In this document: piece by piece, positions 9,992 to 19,815 of the stretch | Layout of the letters: every line of letters begins with the position of its first letter | Position numbering within the stretch: position 1 is the stretch's first letter | DNA from: Pseudomonadota bacterium | GTDB taxonomy: Bacteria; Pseudomonadota; Alphaproteobacteria; Rhizobiales; Rhizobiaceae | DNA length: 64,000 nucleotides | Assembly (NCBI GenBank): GCA_023457435.1 | Contig: JAEWLS010000013.1 | Span: 1-64,000 of the forward strand | Reading direction: 5' to 3' | Notes under the pieces: model-generated | What the model was told of the DNA's origin: nothing | Seen by the model: the letters and a program-made list of their open reading frames with translations, nothing else | Database searches by the model: none | Position numbers and translations under genes: made by a program

Positions 9992-10024
9992 AGCGGCGCG
10001 TTTACCTATGGTAAGCGCGCCGCT
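9992..10024. terminator. Stable hairpin downstream of leuC
   Basis: AGCGGCGCG (9992-10000) pairs with CGCGCCGCT (10016-10024), and TTACC pairs with GGTAA further in, giving a near-perfect 33-nt palindrome with one mismatch and a TAT loop. It lies 8 nt beyond the leuC stop codon and probably acts as a 3' stabilising or termination hairpin; there is no proper U-run, so factor-independent termination is uncertain. Confidence 0.45.
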
Positions 10025-10031
10025 CGGCACT

Positions 10032-11441
10032 TCAGTTCCAGTCGCGGATGTCGACGAAATGGCCGGCGATCGCCGCCGCCGCCGCCATCGCCGGCGAGAC
10101 GAGATGGGTGCGGCCCTTGAAGCCCTGCCGTCCCTCGAAATTGCGGTTCGAGGTCGAGGCGCAGCGCTCGTACGGCGAGAGCCGGTCGTCGTTCATAGCC
10201 AAGCACATCGAGCAGCCCGGCTCGCGCCAGTCGAACCCCGCCTCGATGAATACCTTGTCCAGGCCTTCCGCCTCCGCCTGTTCCTTGACCAGACCAGAGC
10301 CGGGGACGATCATGGCGCTGACGCTCGCGGCGACCTTCTTGCCCTTCGCGACCGCGGCGGCGGCGCGGAGATCCTCGATGCGGCCGTTGGTGCACGAGCC
10401 GATGAAGACGCGGTCGACGGAGATGTCGGTCATCCGGGTGCCGGCCGACAGACCCATGTATTCGAGCGCGCGCTTCTTGGAGTTGCGCTTGTTCTCGTCG
10501 TCGATCTCGTCGGGATTCGGCACGATACCGGTCACCGCAACGACATCCTCCGGCGACGATCCCCAGGTGACGAGCGGAGGGAGGTTTGCGGCGTCGAGGA
10601 CGATCGTCTTGTCGAAATGCGCACCTTCGTCGCTCTTCAGCGAGTTCCAGTATTCCACGGCGCGGTCCCACGCCTCGCCCTTCGGCGCGCGCGGCTTGTC
10701 CTTGACGTAGGCGTAGGTCGTCTCGTCCGGGGCGATCAGGCCGGCGCGGGCACCGCCCTCGATCGACATGTTGCAGATGGTCATGCGGCCTTCCATCGAC
10801 AGCGCCCGGATGGCCTCGCCGGCATATTCGATGACGTAGCCTGTGCCGCCGGCCGTGCCGATCTCGCCGATGATGGCGAGGATGATGTCCTTGGCGGTGA
10901 CGTGCGGCGGCAGCAGGCCGTCGACACGGACCAGCATGTTCTTCGCCTTCTTCTGGATCAACGTCTGCGTGGCGAGCACATGCTCGACCTCTGAGGTGCC
11001 GATACCGTGCGCCAGCGCGCCGAAGGCGCCATGCGTCGAAGTGTGGCTGTCGCCGCAGACGATGGTCATGCCCGGCAGGGTGAAGCCCTGCTCCGGGCCG
11101 ACGATGTGGACGATGCCCTGGCGTACGTCGACCGCATCGTAATACTCGATGCCGAAATCGGCGGCGTTCTGCGCGAGCTGGTCGACCTGGATGCGGCTTT
11201 CCTCGTTCTTGATGCCGAACTTGCGATCCGGCGAAGTCGGCACGTTGTGGTCGACGACGGCAAGGGTGCGCTCCGGATGGCGGACCTTGCGGCCGGCCAT
11301 GCGCAGGCCCTCGAAGGCCTGCGGGCTGGTCACCTCGTGGACGAGGTGGCGGTCGATATAGAGAAGGCAGGTGCCGTCAGGCTGGCGATCGACGATGTGG
11401 TCGTCGAAGATCTTGTCATAGAGAGTGCGCGGAGCGGTCAT
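10032..11441 (-). CDS. leuC: 3-isopropylmalate dehydratase large subunit
   Basis: Aconitase-family subunit carrying the [4Fe-4S] cluster that isomerises 2-isopropylmalate to 3-isopropylmalate in leucine synthesis; partners the leuD product encoded about 36 kb away in this window. The 469-residue protein shows the family features [29 protein letters not shown] and the cluster cysteines in GSCTNGR and GCSMC. The start at 11441 ([15 protein letters not shown]) matches the conserved N-terminus; the open frame upstream is not conserved. A promoter lies about 190 nt upstream. Confidence 0.97.
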   Translation of the reverse strand: MTAPRTLYDKIFDDHIVDRQPDGTCLLYIDRHLVHEVTSPQAFEGLRMAGRKVRHPERTLAVVDHNVPTSPDRKFGIKNEESRIQVDQLAQNAADFGIEYYDAVDVRQGIVHIVGPEQGFTLPGMTIVCGDSHTSTHGAFGALAHGIGTSEVEHVLATQTLIQKKAKNMLVRVDGLLPPHVTAKDIILAIIGEIGTAGGTGYVIEYAGEAIRALSMEGRMTICNMSIEGGARAGLIAPDETTYAYVKDKPRAPKGEAWDRAVEYWNSLKSDEGAHFDKTIVLDAANLPPLVTWGSSPEDVVAVTGIVPNPDEIDDENKRNSKKRALEYMGLSAGTRMTDISVDRVFIGSCTNGRIEDLRAAAAVAKGKKVAASVSAMIVPGSGLVKEQAEAEGLDKVFIEAGFDWREPGCSMCLAMNDDRLSPYERCASTSNRNFEGRQGFKGRTHLVSPAMAAAAAIAGHFVDIRDWN

Positions 11442-11503
11442 GGTGCGTGAATCCGTCGATGGGGAAGAGATGCCGGCTGCGGCCGGCGGCAAAGCGCTTC
11501 CGG

Positions 11504-11620
11504 TCAGCCGATCAGGCTGGTCGGCGCGCCGGCAATCCGCGCGAAAAATCGGGCCGGAAGACGCTTGCGGTCCTGCAGCACGAAATTCGCATAGGCTGGA
11601 TGGCCGAAAAGCTCTTCCAT
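11504..11620 (-). CDS. Possible 38-residue leader ORF upstream of leuC
   Basis: A short ORF begins at an ATG 8 nt downstream of the -10 element of the predicted leuC promoter, so it would be essentially leaderless, and ends 62 nt before the leuC start. It starts [16 protein letters not shown] and contains four Leu codons that are not clustered, so it does not resemble a classical leucine attenuator peptide. I do not recognise a family. It may be a real small protein, a remnant, or chance. Confidence 0.25.
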   Translation of the reverse strand: MEELFGHPAYANFVLQDRKRLPARFFARIAGAPTSLIG

Positions 11621-11627
11621 GCCCCGG

Positions 11628-11656
11628 CAGATAGCAATGTTTTGCAAGCCCGGCAA
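11628..11656 (-). promoter_or_regulatory. Predicted leuC promoter
   Basis: On the minus strand TTGCCG (11656-11651) and TATCTG (11633-11628) are separated by 17 nt, a good sigma-70-type arrangement. It lies between the MgtC-like gene and leuC. The leader between promoter and leuC is about 180 nt and otherwise shows no clear riboswitch. Confidence 0.4.
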
Positions 11657-11664
11657 TCGGCGCT

Positions 11665-12177
11665 TCAGTCCTTGAGGCCGACCTTGTCCTTCGGGGCGGC
11701 GCCGGCTGATCCAAGCCTCACCTCCAACGCGTGCATGAGCCCGAGCACGATGAGGGCGAGAACGGTGGCGAACAGCGCGACCTGCCAGAGGCCGAGACCG
11801 CTGGCGACACCAATGGCGCCGGCGAGCCACATGCCGGCGCCCGTCGTCAATCCGTGGACCTCGCCGCGCGTGAAGATCACGACACCGGCAGCCAGGAACG
11901 CCACGCCGGCGGTTACGGCCTCGACGATACGGATCGGATCAAATTGCGCGCCGTCGCGCAGGAACATCGGCGCGTGCACGATCTCGATGGTCAGCAACGC
12001 GTAGATCGCAGCAGCGACGCAGACGAGGATGTGGGTGCGCAGGCCCGCCGGCCGATTGCGCCATTCACGCTCGAAGCCTATCGCCGCACCGAACAATGCC
12101 GCGAGCATCAGCCGCGCAACGATCACCGGAAACGCCGTGTAGGTCGGGTGGCCGAACTCGTCGAGCAGGTGTTCCAT
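11665..12177 (-). CDS. MgtC/SapB-family membrane protein
   Basis: 170-residue membrane protein with four or five hydrophobic helices and the MgtC signature ([52 protein letters not shown]). Family members are implicated in magnesium limitation, membrane potential or virulence rather than in transport itself. An ATG at 12183 is also open, but GGAG lies seven nt before the ATG at 12177, which is therefore preferred. It sits about 55 nt downstream of the amino-acid permease gene on the same strand and could be cotranscribed with it. Confidence 0.88.
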   Translation of the reverse strand: MEHLLDEFGHPTYTAFPVIVARLMLAALFGAAIGFEREWRNRPAGLRTHILVCVAAAIYALLTIEIVHAPMFLRDGAQFDPIRIVEAVTAGVAFLAAGVVIFTRGEVHGLTTGAGMWLAGAIGVASGLGLWQVALFATVLALIVLGLMHALEVRLGSAGAAPKDKVGLKD

Positions 12178-12233
12178 CCGCATACTCCGTGATGCGCTGA
12201 GAAACTCGCAGACGAAACGCGGGTTCCGCCGGC

Positions 12234-13043
12234 TCAGCGTTCGTGAGCGCGACGCAGCCGCCGCTCCAGGCCGCGCAGCGCCATCGACAGGCTGACCGTC
12301 AGCAGGAGGTAGATGTAGGCGACGATGGTGTAGGTCTCGAAGAAGCGGAACGACCCGGCAGCGTAGATCTTGCCGAGCTGCGTGATGTCGGCGACGCCAA
12401 GCACCGAGACCAGCGAAGAGTCCTTCACCATCGCGACGAAGTCGTTGCCGAGCGGCGGCAGGATCGTGCGGATTGCCTGCGGGAAGACGATCAGGCGGAA
12501 GCGCTGGTAGCCGGTCAGCCCGAGCGCCTTCGCCGCTTCGACCTGGCCGGCGTCGACCGACTGGATGCCGGCGCGAAAGACTTCGGCGATGAAGGCGGAA
12601 TAACCGATGGTGAGAGCCATCACCGCGCGCATCAACAAGGACACGTCGCGGACGAGCAATTCGCCCAGGATGCCGGCTTCGCGCAGCGGCGTCGACAGCC
12701 AGTTCCAGCCGGCGACGAAAGCCGGCACGCCGGCGAAGGCGATCCAGAACAGCAGCACCAGGATGGGCACGCCGCGGATGATCTCGACATAGAAGCGAGC
12801 GATCTGGCGCAGAGCCAGCGAGCCAGAAAGCGCCATCAGGGCGATGCCGAGCCCCAGCGCGGAGGCAAGCGCGAAGGCGCAGACGGTGACCCAGACCGTG
12901 ATCCACAGGCCGCGGCCAACGGTGGCGAGGACCTGGCTGTAGAGTTCGCTCGAGGCGATCGCCAGCGCGGCCGCGAGCGCGATGGCGACGGCCGCTAGCA
13001 GCCAGTACGGGAAGTCGGGTTTGGCGGAGGCGGAGGGCGGCAT
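12234..13043 (-). CDS. Polar amino-acid ABC transporter permease
   Basis: Inner-membrane permease of the HisMQ/GltJK type. The 269-residue protein has an N-terminal helix plus about five further helices and the EAA loop (VEAAKALGLTGYQRFRLIVFPQAIRTILPPLGN) that docks the ATPase. It starts 12 nt after the upstream binding-protein gene ends, so the two are cotranscribed. No ATP-binding subunit and only one permease are encoded here; a homodimer with an ATPase supplied from elsewhere is likely. Substrate not determinable. Confidence 0.92.
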   Translation of the reverse strand: MPPSASAKPDFPYWLLAAVAIALAAALAIASSELYSQVLATVGRGLWITVWVTVCAFALASALGLGIALMALSGSLALRQIARFYVEIIRGVPILVLLFWIAFAGVPAFVAGWNWLSTPLREAGILGELLVRDVSLLMRAVMALTIGYSAFIAEVFRAGIQSVDAGQVEAAKALGLTGYQRFRLIVFPQAIRTILPPLGNDFVAMVKDSSLVSVLGVADITQLGKIYAAGSFRFFETYTIVAYIYLLLTVSLSMALRGLERRLRRAHER

Positions 13044-13055
13044 CGGGCCGCCCGG

Positions 13056-13853
13056 CTACTGACCCATCTTGTAGTCGAGGAACCACTTCTTGTTCAGCGC
13101 GTCGAGCGTGCCGTCGGCCTTGAGCGCGGCGATGCCGGCGTTGATCGGCGCGACGAGATCCGAGCCCTTCGGGAAGATGAATCCGAAATCCTCCGAGCCG
13201 AGCGGCCCGCCGATGACCTTGAGCTTGCCGCCCGAGGATCGCACGTAGCCGTTCGCGGCGACGCCGTCGGTCAGGACGAGATCGACGTCGCCGGCGAGCA
13301 GGGCCTGAACCGTCGCACCGAAGGTCTCGAACAGCTTGATGCGCGGATTGTCTTCCTTGCCGTCGAGGATGTCGTAGACCGACACGTAGAACGGCGTGGT
13401 GCCCGGCTGAGCGGCGATGAGCAGCTTGTCCTGCGTGCCGAATTCCTTCTCGTCCTTGAACCGGGCCTCGTCGGCCCGCACCAGCATGCGCATCTCGGAG
13501 TGCATGTAGGGATCGGAGAAGTCGACCTTCTCCTTGCGGTCCTCGCGGATGGTGATGCCGGTCATTCCCATGTCGAACTGCTTGTCCGAGACCGACTGGA
13601 TCATCGCGTCCCACGACGTGTTCTGGATCTCGACCTTGAAGTTCATCCGCCTGGAAAGCTCGGCGATCGCATCGTACTCCCAGCCGATCGGCTTGCCGGT
13701 CTTGGGGTCGACGAACTGCAGCGGCGGGTAGGCGTTCTCGGTGACGATCACGACAGTTCGGCCGCCAAGATCGGGCACCGACTGCGCAGAAGCGACGGCG
13801 GGCAGCAGAAGAGAGGCGGCAAAACCTGCAAGCAGCGAGACGAGGCGCATCAT
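13056..13853 (-). CDS. Amino-acid ABC transporter periplasmic binding protein
   Basis: 265-residue solute-binding protein (SBP_bac_3 family) with a Sec signal peptide (about residues 1-23, cleavage after ASA). The mature part shows the family signature [52 protein letters not shown] and [13 protein letters not shown]. First gene of a two-gene unit with the permease; probably binds a polar amino acid in the periplasm. Confidence 0.92.
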   Translation of the reverse strand: MMRLVSLLAGFAASLLLPAVASAQSVPDLGGRTVVIVTENAYPPLQFVDPKTGKPIGWEYDAIAELSRRMNFKVEIQNTSWDAMIQSVSDKQFDMGMTGITIREDRKEKVDFSDPYMHSEMRMLVRADEARFKDEKEFGTQDKLLIAAQPGTTPFYVSVYDILDGKEDNPRIKLFETFGATVQALLAGDVDLVLTDGVAANGYVRSSGGKLKVIGGPLGSEDFGFIFPKGSDLVAPINAGIAALKADGTLDALNKKWFLDYKMGQ

Positions 13854-13944
13854 GGACAGCTCCGATCGAAAGGTGCCCGGCGGGACGGGGCTGCCGTCAC
13901 TCTAGCGCGTGCATGAGACGGGGCAAGCGGTGCCCGGAAACGAA

Positions 13945-13966
13945 AATGGCGGCCGAAGCCGCCATT
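13945..13966 (-). terminator. Intrinsic terminator of rplS
   Basis: AATGGCGGC and GCCGCCATT form a perfect 9-bp stem around a CGAA loop on the plus strand, which reads as an exceptionally stable C(UUCG)G tetraloop in the minus-strand transcript, followed by a short U-rich tract (TTTCGTTTCC). It lies 22 nt after the rplS stop. Confidence 0.8.
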
Positions 13967-13987
13967 CGCAGAAATAATTTGCCAGGC

Positions 13988-14476
13988 TTACGCCTTGGCG
14001 GTCTCGGCCGGCTTCTGGGCGGCGAGTTCCTGAGCGGCAGCGACCTTCTCGGCCTCGAGGCGGGCCTTCTCGGCCTGCATCGCCACACGCTCGGCCTCGT
14101 TCAGCTTCTTGGCGCGGACGCCGGCGTTCTCGACGATACGCGCCGACTTGCCGCGACGATCGCGCAGGTAATACAGCTTGGCGCGGCGGACCTTGCCGCG
14201 GCGCACGACCTCGACGCCCTCGACCTGCGGCGAGAAGACCGGGAACACGCGCTCCACGCCTTCGCCGTAGCTGATCTTGCGGACGGTGAAATTCTCCTGG
14301 AAGCCCGAGCCGGCACGGGCAATGCACACGCCCTCATAAGCCTGCACGCGGGTACGGGTGCCTTCGGTGACGCGCACGTTGACGCGCACGGTGTCGCCGG
14401 GCTGGAACTCGGGAAGCTTGCGCTTCTCTTCGACCTTGGCGGCCTGCTCGGCCTCGAGCTGACGGATGATGTCCAT
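13988..14476 (-). CDS. rplS: 50S ribosomal protein L19
   Basis: Ribosomal protein L19, located at the subunit interface. The first about 115 residues are canonical ([67 protein letters not shown]). An Ala/Glu/Lys-rich tail brings it to 162 residues, as in other rhizobia. A strong terminator follows. It is separated from trmD-rimM by a cupin gene and a TauE gene, unlike the compact rpsP-rimM-trmD-rplS operon of many bacteria. Confidence 0.97.
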   Translation of the reverse strand: MDIIRQLEAEQAAKVEEKRKLPEFQPGDTVRVNVRVTEGTRTRVQAYEGVCIARAGSGFQENFTVRKISYGEGVERVFPVFSPQVEGVEVVRRGKVRRAKLYYLRDRRGKSARIVENAGVRAKKLNEAERVAMQAEKARLEAEKVAAAQELAAQKPAETAKA

Positions 14477-14642
14477 CGCACTACCTCTTTCTTGCTTCTC
14501 GACAGCCAGAGCGTCCGCACTCGCCTCGCAGCCTCTGCCGCTCGACTATGCCTTCGGGATGACCTTCGGGCAGGGGCGTGTTCGCCGTCATTGATTGACG
14601 GGTAACCCGGCGGAAATTGGACATTTCGCGCAGGTGGGCGGG

Positions 14643-14671
14643 CCGATACACGAAAAGTGCGGCCCTGTCAC
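14643..14671 (-). promoter_or_regulatory. Predicted rplS promoter
   Basis: On the minus strand GTGACA (14671-14666) and TATCGG (14648-14643) are spaced by 17 nt. Transcription from here would give a 5' leader of about 160 nt in front of rplS, long enough for autoregulation, although I could not identify a known L19 leader fold. Confidence 0.35.
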
Positions 14672-14708
14672 CAGTTGCCCGCCGAAAATCGCCGGTCAGC
14701 GCCCGAAT

Positions 14709-15086
14709 TCAGGGTGCCGGCGTGGCAAGCTGCTTGCCGCGCTCGACTATATAAACGGCGAGCACCTTGACGGGCCTGTCGCCAGTCGCCCTTGCGTCGT
14801 GGGGCACACCAGCGGGAATGGTATAGGAGTCGCCCGCCTTTATCACCTTGTCCGGCTGGCCTTCGATGGACATTACGGTCTCGCCTTCGAGCACATACCC
14901 GGTTTCGACGCCTGGATGGGTGTGGCGGCCAGCCGACACGCCGGGCTGGATCTCGGCGGTGCCGGTTACCGTCGTGTAGCCGTCAGGAAAGTCGAATTTC
15001 TGCAGCGGTGTGCGCTTGATCCCGTCCTGTGCGAAAGCACCCGTCGCCAGCAGGAGCAGCGGCAGCGCCGCCAGAGTGCGTCTCAT
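14709..15086 (-). CDS. Secreted cupin-domain protein
   Basis: 125-residue single-domain cupin with a Sec signal peptide (about residues 1-19, ending AFA). The metal-binding motifs are visible: GRHTHPGVETGYVLEG (two His and one Glu) and GVPHDAR (second-motif His). Likely periplasmic and metal-binding; enzymatic role unknown. It stands alone, divergent from the TauE gene, between rplS and trmD. Confidence 0.85.
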   Translation of the reverse strand: MRRTLAALPLLLLATGAFAQDGIKRTPLQKFDFPDGYTTVTGTAEIQPGVSAGRHTHPGVETGYVLEGETVMSIEGQPDKVIKAGDSYTIPAGVPHDARATGDRPVKVLAVYIVERGKQLATPAP

Positions 15087-15204
15087 GGTGTCCTCCCTCG
15101 TGATGGCATCATCTTACGCAGCGACAGCCCGCTGTGCCAGTGCACGGCCGCTTGCTGACGATAGTCGCGCGGACTAGAGCGGTGTCATCACAACCCGGTG
15201 CGCC

Positions 15205-15957
15205 ATGACTGTCATCGACGCCACGCTCCTGTTCCTGTCCGGCGTCCTGACCGGCGCAATCAACGCCGTGGCGGGTGGCGGTACGTTTCTGTCGTTCGGC
15301 GCGCTGACGCTCGCCGGCATACCGCCCGTCGTCGCCAACGCCACCTCGTCGATCACGCAGTTTCCCGGCTACGTCACCTCGACACTCGCCTACTGGAACG
15401 ATTTTCGCACGTTCTGGCGCAGCGCGCTGGGCCTCGTGGTCGCGTCCATCCTCGGCTCGCTTCTCGGTGCCTGGATCCTGCTCCAGCTCGACAACCCGTC
15501 GTTCCGCCAGCTCGTGCCGTGGCTGCTCATCGCCGCGACCTTCCTTTTCGCCGCCGGTCCATACCTCAAGCCTGCGCCCAGGCCCGGCAAGGACGTCGCC
15601 GTGGGTGGCATGTTCGGCTGGATCCTGCAGTTCTTCACATCGATCTACGGCGGCTTCTTCGGGGCCGGCATGGGCGTGATGATGCTCGCCACGCTCGGCC
15701 TGTCGCAGAGCGGCGACTACCACCGCCTCAACGCGCTGAAGAACATGCTGGCGACGGCCATCGCCGCTGTCGCCATCGTCGTTTTCGTGTGGGGCGGGGT
15801 GGTCGCCTGGCCGCAGGCGATCGTCATGATCCCCGGCGTCGCGCTCGGCGGCTGGAGCGGCGTCTGGATCGCGAAACGCGTGCCGCAGGCCTACATGCGC
15901 TGGACGGTCATCGCCGTCGGACTGTTCCTGGCGGTCTACTACTTCGTCACCGGCTGA
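15205..15957 (+). CDS. TauE/SafE-family sulfite or organosulfonate exporter
   Basis: 250-residue polytopic membrane protein with about seven hydrophobic helices and the internal repeat signature of the family ([17 protein letters not shown] near the start; [18 protein letters not shown] in the middle). Homologues export sulfite, sulfoacetate or related anions. It overlaps the 3' end of the convergent trmD by 19 nt and has no operon partner, so the substrate is open. Confidence 0.9.
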   Translation: MTVIDATLLFLSGVLTGAINAVAGGGTFLSFGALTLAGIPPVVANATSSITQFPGYVTSTLAYWNDFRTFWRSALGLVVASILGSLLGAWILLQLDNPSFRQLVPWLLIAATFLFAAGPYLKPAPRPGKDVAVGGMFGWILQFFTSIYGGFFGAGMGVMMLATLGLSQSGDYHRLNALKNMLATAIAAVAIVVFVWGGVVAWPQAIVMIPGVALGGWSGVWIAKRVPQAYMRWTVIAVGLFLAVYYFVTG

Positions 15958-16640
15958 AGTGCGGCGATCAGGTCGGGCCGGCGCTCCGCGGTCAGTGCCA
16001 TCGCCTGCTCGCGGCGCCATTTCGCGATCTTGGCGTGGTTGCCCGAGATGAGAACGTCGGGGATTGTGCGGCCCTCGAATTCCTGCGGCCGCGTGTAATG
16101 CGGATGCTCCAGCAGCCCCGTCTCGAAACTCTCCTCGCCGCCGGAGGCTTCGTTGCCCATCACGCCGGGCAGCAGCCGCACCACGGCGTCGAGCAGAACG
16201 ATCGCCGCCGCCTCGCCTCCCGAAAGGATGTAGTCGCCGACCGAAACCTCCTCCAGCTGGCGTGCCTCGATCAGCCGCTGGTCGACGCCCTCAAACCGTC
16301 CGCACAGGATCACCGCGCCCGGCCCGGCGGCCAGCTCGCGCACACGCGCCTGGTTCAGCGGCTTTCCGCGCGGGCTCATCAGCAGGCGTGGGCGCGGATC
16401 GCCGGGCGGCGACGTATGATCGATGGCCCGGGCCAGCACGTCGGCGCGCATCACCATGCCCGCCCCGCCGCCGGCCGGCGTGTCGTCGACGGTACGGTGA
16501 CGGTCGGTCGCGAAGTCGCGGATCTGAACCGTCTCCATCGACCAGGTGCCGTCGTGAAGCGCGCGGCCGGCCAGCGAATGTCCGAGCGTGCCCGGAAACA
16601 TCTCCGGATAGAGGGTCAGCACCGTCGCGCGAAAGCTCAA
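15939..16640 (-). CDS. trmD: tRNA (guanine-N1)-methyltransferase
   Basis: S-adenosylmethionine-dependent methylation of G37 next to the anticodon, which prevents frameshifting. 233 residues with the SPOUT trefoil-knot segments ([54 protein letters not shown]). Its start overlaps the rimM stop by 4 nt. Confidence 0.97.
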   Translation of the reverse strand: MSFRATVLTLYPEMFPGTLGHSLAGRALHDGTWSMETVQIRDFATDRHRTVDDTPAGGGAGMVMRADVLARAIDHTSPPGDPRPRLLMSPRGKPLNQARVRELAAGPGAVILCGRFEGVDQRLIEARQLEEVSVGDYILSGGEAAAIVLLDAVVRLLPGVMGNEASGGEESFETGLLEHPHYTRPQEFEGRTIPDVLISGNHAKIAKWRREQAMALTAERRPDLIAALQPVTK

Positions 16641-17257
16641 CGGTTGCCTCCGGCGTCCTTCGGCCCGCGCGGCCGCCGCGGGGGATCGAACCCGTCAGCC
16701 TCGCGCTCTCTCGATCGCTCCTGCGGCGTGGGCTGGCCTGGGTCATCAGGGCCAAGCCCGGCGGCAAGGCTGTCGATGCCGACCATGCGTGCGGCGATGT
16801 CGACGATCGGAACGGCCGCGCGGGTGAACGGCACGAGCACGCTGCGCCCACCGGTCAGCGTCACCTCCATGATGTCGCCCCCGCCGAAGTCGTGAAAGGC
16901 TGAAACCTTCCCGATCGTCCGCGCCGTCTCGTCCTGCACGGGAAGTCCGATGAGGTCGGCGTGGTAGAACTCGTCTTCGTCCGTCTCGGCAAGGGCGGAG
17001 CGGTCGACGAACAGTTCCACGCCGTTAAGCGCCTCGGCGGCATTGCGGTCGGCCACCTGCTTGAAGCGGACGACGACAACGCCCTTGGCGGGCCGGATTT
17101 CGGCGATGTCGAACCGCCGCCCGTCCTTGTCATAGAGCGGGCCGTAATCGGCGAGCGCCATCGGGTCGCCGGTATGGGTCCTGACGCGAAGCTCGCCCTT
17201 GATGCCGTGCGCGGCGCCGATGACCGCCATCTGGATGGGATTTGCCGGTTTCGCCAT
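16637..17257 (-). CDS. rimM: 16S rRNA processing protein RimM
   Basis: 30S maturation factor that binds ribosomal protein S19. 206 residues: an N-terminal RimM beta-barrel ([23 protein letters not shown]), a PRC-barrel ([39 protein letters not shown]), and an extra charged, proline-rich tail of about 40 residues with no recognised domain. Overlaps trmD; the usual upstream partner rpsP is not adjacent, and xerC lies divergently instead. Confidence 0.95.
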   Translation of the reverse strand: MAKPANPIQMAVIGAAHGIKGELRVRTHTGDPMALADYGPLYDKDGRRFDIAEIRPAKGVVVVRFKQVADRNAAEALNGVELFVDRSALAETDEDEFYHADLIGLPVQDETARTIGKVSAFHDFGGGDIMEVTLTGGRSVLVPFTRAAVPIVDIAARMVGIDSLAAGLGPDDPGQPTPQERSREREADGFDPPRRPRGPKDAGGNR

Positions 17258-17314
17258 GCTCGCTCCTGCAGGCCTTCACTCTAACATAACCGCGTGGGAC
17301 CATACTGTCCGACG

Positions 17315-18277
17315 ATGCCGACCAAAGCCGAATTCCTGATTCCCGCACGCCCCGATCTGGCGGCTGCGCGCACGCAATGGCTCGCCTCACTCGCGGGCGC
17401 AAGGCGCCTTTCGCCTGAAACGGTGGAGGCCTACGAGCGCGACACGCGGCAGTTCCTGCAATTCCTGACCGCCCACCTGGGCGGAGCCCCGGGCATTGCT
17501 GACATCGCCTCGCTGCGGGCAGCCGATCTTCGCGCCTTCCTCGCGTCGCGGCGGAACGACGGAGCCGGCGCGCGGACCCTCGGGCGCGGGCTCGCCGGCG
17601 TGCGCTCCCTACTGCGACACCTCGAGCGCGATGGCCTGGCGAATGCCGCCGGGGCATCGGCCCTGCGGAGCCCGCGGCAGCCGAAATCGCTGCCGAAGCC
17701 GCTTGCCGCGAGGGACGCGTTGCGGGTCGTCGATGCCAGCGAGCAACTTGCCGAGGAACCCTGGGTCGCGGCGCGAGATGCTGCCGTGCTGGCGCTGCTC
17801 TACGGCTGCGGCCTGCGCATCTCCGAGGCGCTCGGACTGCGCGGCGCCGACATCGCCGGCCCGGGCGACCGGCTGCTGCGCGTCACCGGCAAGGGCGGCA
17901 AGACGCGCATCGTGCCGGTTATCCCGGCCGCGAGCGAGGCGGTGCTCGCCTATCGCAAATCGTGTCCTTACACGTTGGCGCCCGACCAGGCCCTGTTCCG
18001 CGGCGTGCGCGGCGGGCCGCTGGCGCCGGAGATCATCCAGCGCGCCATGCGCAGGATGCGGTCGGCGCTCAACTTGCCCGATACAGCCACGCCGCACGCG
18101 CTGCGGCACTCGTTCGCGACGCATCTGCTCGGCCGCGGCGGCGACCTGCGCGCCATCCAGGAACTGCTCGGCCACGCCAGCCTGTCGACCACCCAGATCT
18201 ACACCGGCGTCGATACCGCCCGCCTGCTCGAAGCCTTCGACGCGGCGCATCCGCGGGCGCGCAAGCCTGCGGCTTAA
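17315..18277 (+). CDS. xerC: Tyrosine recombinase XerC
   Basis: Chromosome-dimer resolution recombinase acting at dif with XerD. About 320 residues: an N-terminal SAM-like core-binding domain and a C-terminal catalytic domain with the first arginine in GLRISEALGLR, the lysine in GKGGKTR, HALRHSFATHLL, the second histidine in LLGHASLSTTQIY and the nucleophilic tyrosine. The ATG at 17315 (MPTKAEFLIPARPD) is preferred to the GTG at 17294. XerC rather than XerD is inferred from overall resemblance and is not certain. Confidence 0.85.
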   Translation: MPTKAEFLIPARPDLAAARTQWLASLAGARRLSPETVEAYERDTRQFLQFLTAHLGGAPGIADIASLRAADLRAFLASRRNDGAGARTLGRGLAGVRSLLRHLERDGLANAAGASALRSPRQPKSLPKPLAARDALRVVDASEQLAEEPWVAARDAAVLALLYGCGLRISEALGLRGADIAGPGDRLLRVTGKGGKTRIVPVIPAASEAVLAYRKSCPYTLAPDQALFRGVRGGPLAPEIIQRAMRRMRSALNLPDTATPHALRHSFATHLLGRGGDLRAIQELLGHASLSTTQIYTGVDTARLLEAFDAAHPRARKPAA

Positions 18278-18312
18278 CGGAATCGCCGCAATTCGCCGGT
18301 AGCGTGCATCGC

Positions 18313-19371
18313 ATGACGCGCCATGCCGACCGCCTTTCCCGCGCCGCCGCCGCTCTGCTGGCGGCCGTCAACCTCTTGTTCCTGCTGGGATTCATCGCAG
18401 CGCTGCTGTTCGCGACATCGCGGGCCGGGGCCGAGGAGTCCTGCTCGGGCAAGGACCTCGTCGGCGCAATGGCTACCGCCGAGCCGGCGAAGCTCGCGGC
18501 CATTCGCGCCGAGGCGGCGAAGACCGAGAACGGCGAAGGCCTGCTGTGGCGGGTCGAGAAGGCCGGCATCGCGCCCTCGCATCTGTTCGGCACGATGCAC
18601 ATGAGCGATCCGCGTGTCGTCGACCTGCCGCCGCCGGCGGAAAAGGCCTTCGGCGATGCCGCTGTCCTGATTATCGAGACCACCGACGTGCTCGACCCGT
18701 CGAAGCTGACCGAAATCATGGCGACGCATCCGCAGCTGATGATGTTCACTGAAGGCGGTTCGCTACCCGCGATGCTGACGCGCGGACAGAGAGAAGCGGT
18801 CGACGCCGGATTGAAGAGCCGCGGCATGTCGCTCGCGGCGCTGCAGAAGATGAAGCCGTGGATCGTCGCGGCTCTGGTCAGCCTGCCGGCCTGCGAACTG
18901 CAACGCCAGGCGGAAGGGGCGCCGGTGCTCGACGTGCTCCTGGCTCAGCGCGCCAAGGAGCGCGGGATCCCCGTGCGCGGGCTCGAAGCCGCGGTCGACC
19001 AGCTGGAAGCGATGGCGGCGCTGCCGATGGCGTTCCACCTGCAGGGACTGGTCGACACGCTGGCGCTCGGGAGGGGGATCGACGACGTCATGGAGAGCAT
19101 GATCGTCTTGTACAAAGCGGGCGAGATCGCTGCCGTCTGGCCGTTCTTCGAGGCGACGCTTCCCGCAGCCAACGGCGACGAGGCGGGCTACGCCGCGTTC
19201 CAGGAGACGATGATCGTCTCGCGCAACCGGACCATGGCCCGCGAAGCCGCGGCGGAACTGGCGAAGGGCGGCGCGTTCATAGCCGTCGGGGCGCTGCACC
19301 TCCCTGGTGCGGAGGGCCTTGTCGAACTACTGCGCCGTGACGGCTACACCGTTACCCGCGCGGACCTTTAA
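18313..19371 (+). CDS. TraB/GumN-family protein
   Basis: 352-residue protein with an N-terminal signal or membrane anchor (about residues 8-33) and a TraB/GumN domain: LLWRVEKAGIAPSHLFGTMHMSDPRV at its start, a conserved glutamate in LIIETTDVLD, and ERNRTMA-like VSRNRTMAREAAAEL plus VGALHLPGAEGLVELLRRDGY at the end. The family is related to Tiki-type metalloproteases; the GTMH and GALHL histidines are kept. Likely periplasmic or membrane-tethered. It starts 36 nt after xerC and may be read from the same transcript. Confidence 0.85.
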   Translation: MTRHADRLSRAAAALLAAVNLLFLLGFIAALLFATSRAGAEESCSGKDLVGAMATAEPAKLAAIRAEAAKTENGEGLLWRVEKAGIAPSHLFGTMHMSDPRVVDLPPPAEKAFGDAAVLIIETTDVLDPSKLTEIMATHPQLMMFTEGGSLPAMLTRGQREAVDAGLKSRGMSLAALQKMKPWIVAALVSLPACELQRQAEGAPVLDVLLAQRAKERGIPVRGLEAAVDQLEAMAALPMAFHLQGLVDTLALGRGIDDVMESMIVLYKAGEIAAVWPFFEATLPAANGDEAGYAAFQETMIVSRNRTMAREAAAELAKGGAFIAVGALHLPGAEGLVELLRRDGYTVTRADL

Positions 19372-19452
19372 CACACCGCAACATCCCGTTACGGAACCGA
19401 CATCGCGATATCGCCGTTTCCTCGCCACAAATCGTGAAAGGGAGACACCCCA

Positions 19453-19800
19453 ATGGCTACCAATCCGCGTGAATTCGATCCGCTCGATCCCCGTGCCGAC
19501 GCCGTGGAGCGTCCGCGGACGGTCGACCCGCTCGCATACGACCCGGTCAATCCGGTGCCGCCGGCACCGCGCTCGAGCGCCCGCGCGGGCCTCGTGCTGC
19601 TGGCGATGGTCGCTGCGCTGTTCGTCATCGGCTTCATCGCCTTCTCGGGCGATCCGGGCGTCGACAGCAATCCGACGGCCACGATCCCAAGCGATCCGGC
19701 GATCCAGACGCAGCCGATCGCGCCGTCTCCGGCACAGCCGCCCGCGGCTGACGCTCCGGCCGCCGCGCCCGCTCCGGCAACCCCGGCTCCGGCCAACTAA
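19453..19800 (+). CDS. Small single-pass membrane protein with Pro/Ala-rich tail
   Basis: 115 residues: an acidic N-terminal tail of about 42 residues, one hydrophobic helix (about 43-65, ARAGLVLLAMVAALFVIGFIAF), and a low-complexity tail of Pro, Ala and Thr. I recognise no domain; similar short proteins occur in rhizobia without assigned function. A clear ribosome site (GGGAG) precedes the ATG and an intrinsic terminator follows the stop. Confidence 0.7.
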   Translation: MATNPREFDPLDPRADAVERPRTVDPLAYDPVNPVPPAPRSSARAGLVLLAMVAALFVIGFIAFSGDPGVDSNPTATIPSDPAIQTQPIAPSPAQPPAADAPAAAPAPATPAPAN

Positions 19801-19815
19801 GGGCCGCACCGAAAG

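Noticed and set aside
11665..13614. Minus-strand open frame that would fuse the MgtC-like protein to the frame opposite the ABC transporter genes
   Set aside because: Only the last 170 residues are MgtC-like; the rest is an out-of-frame reading of the permease and binding-protein genes.
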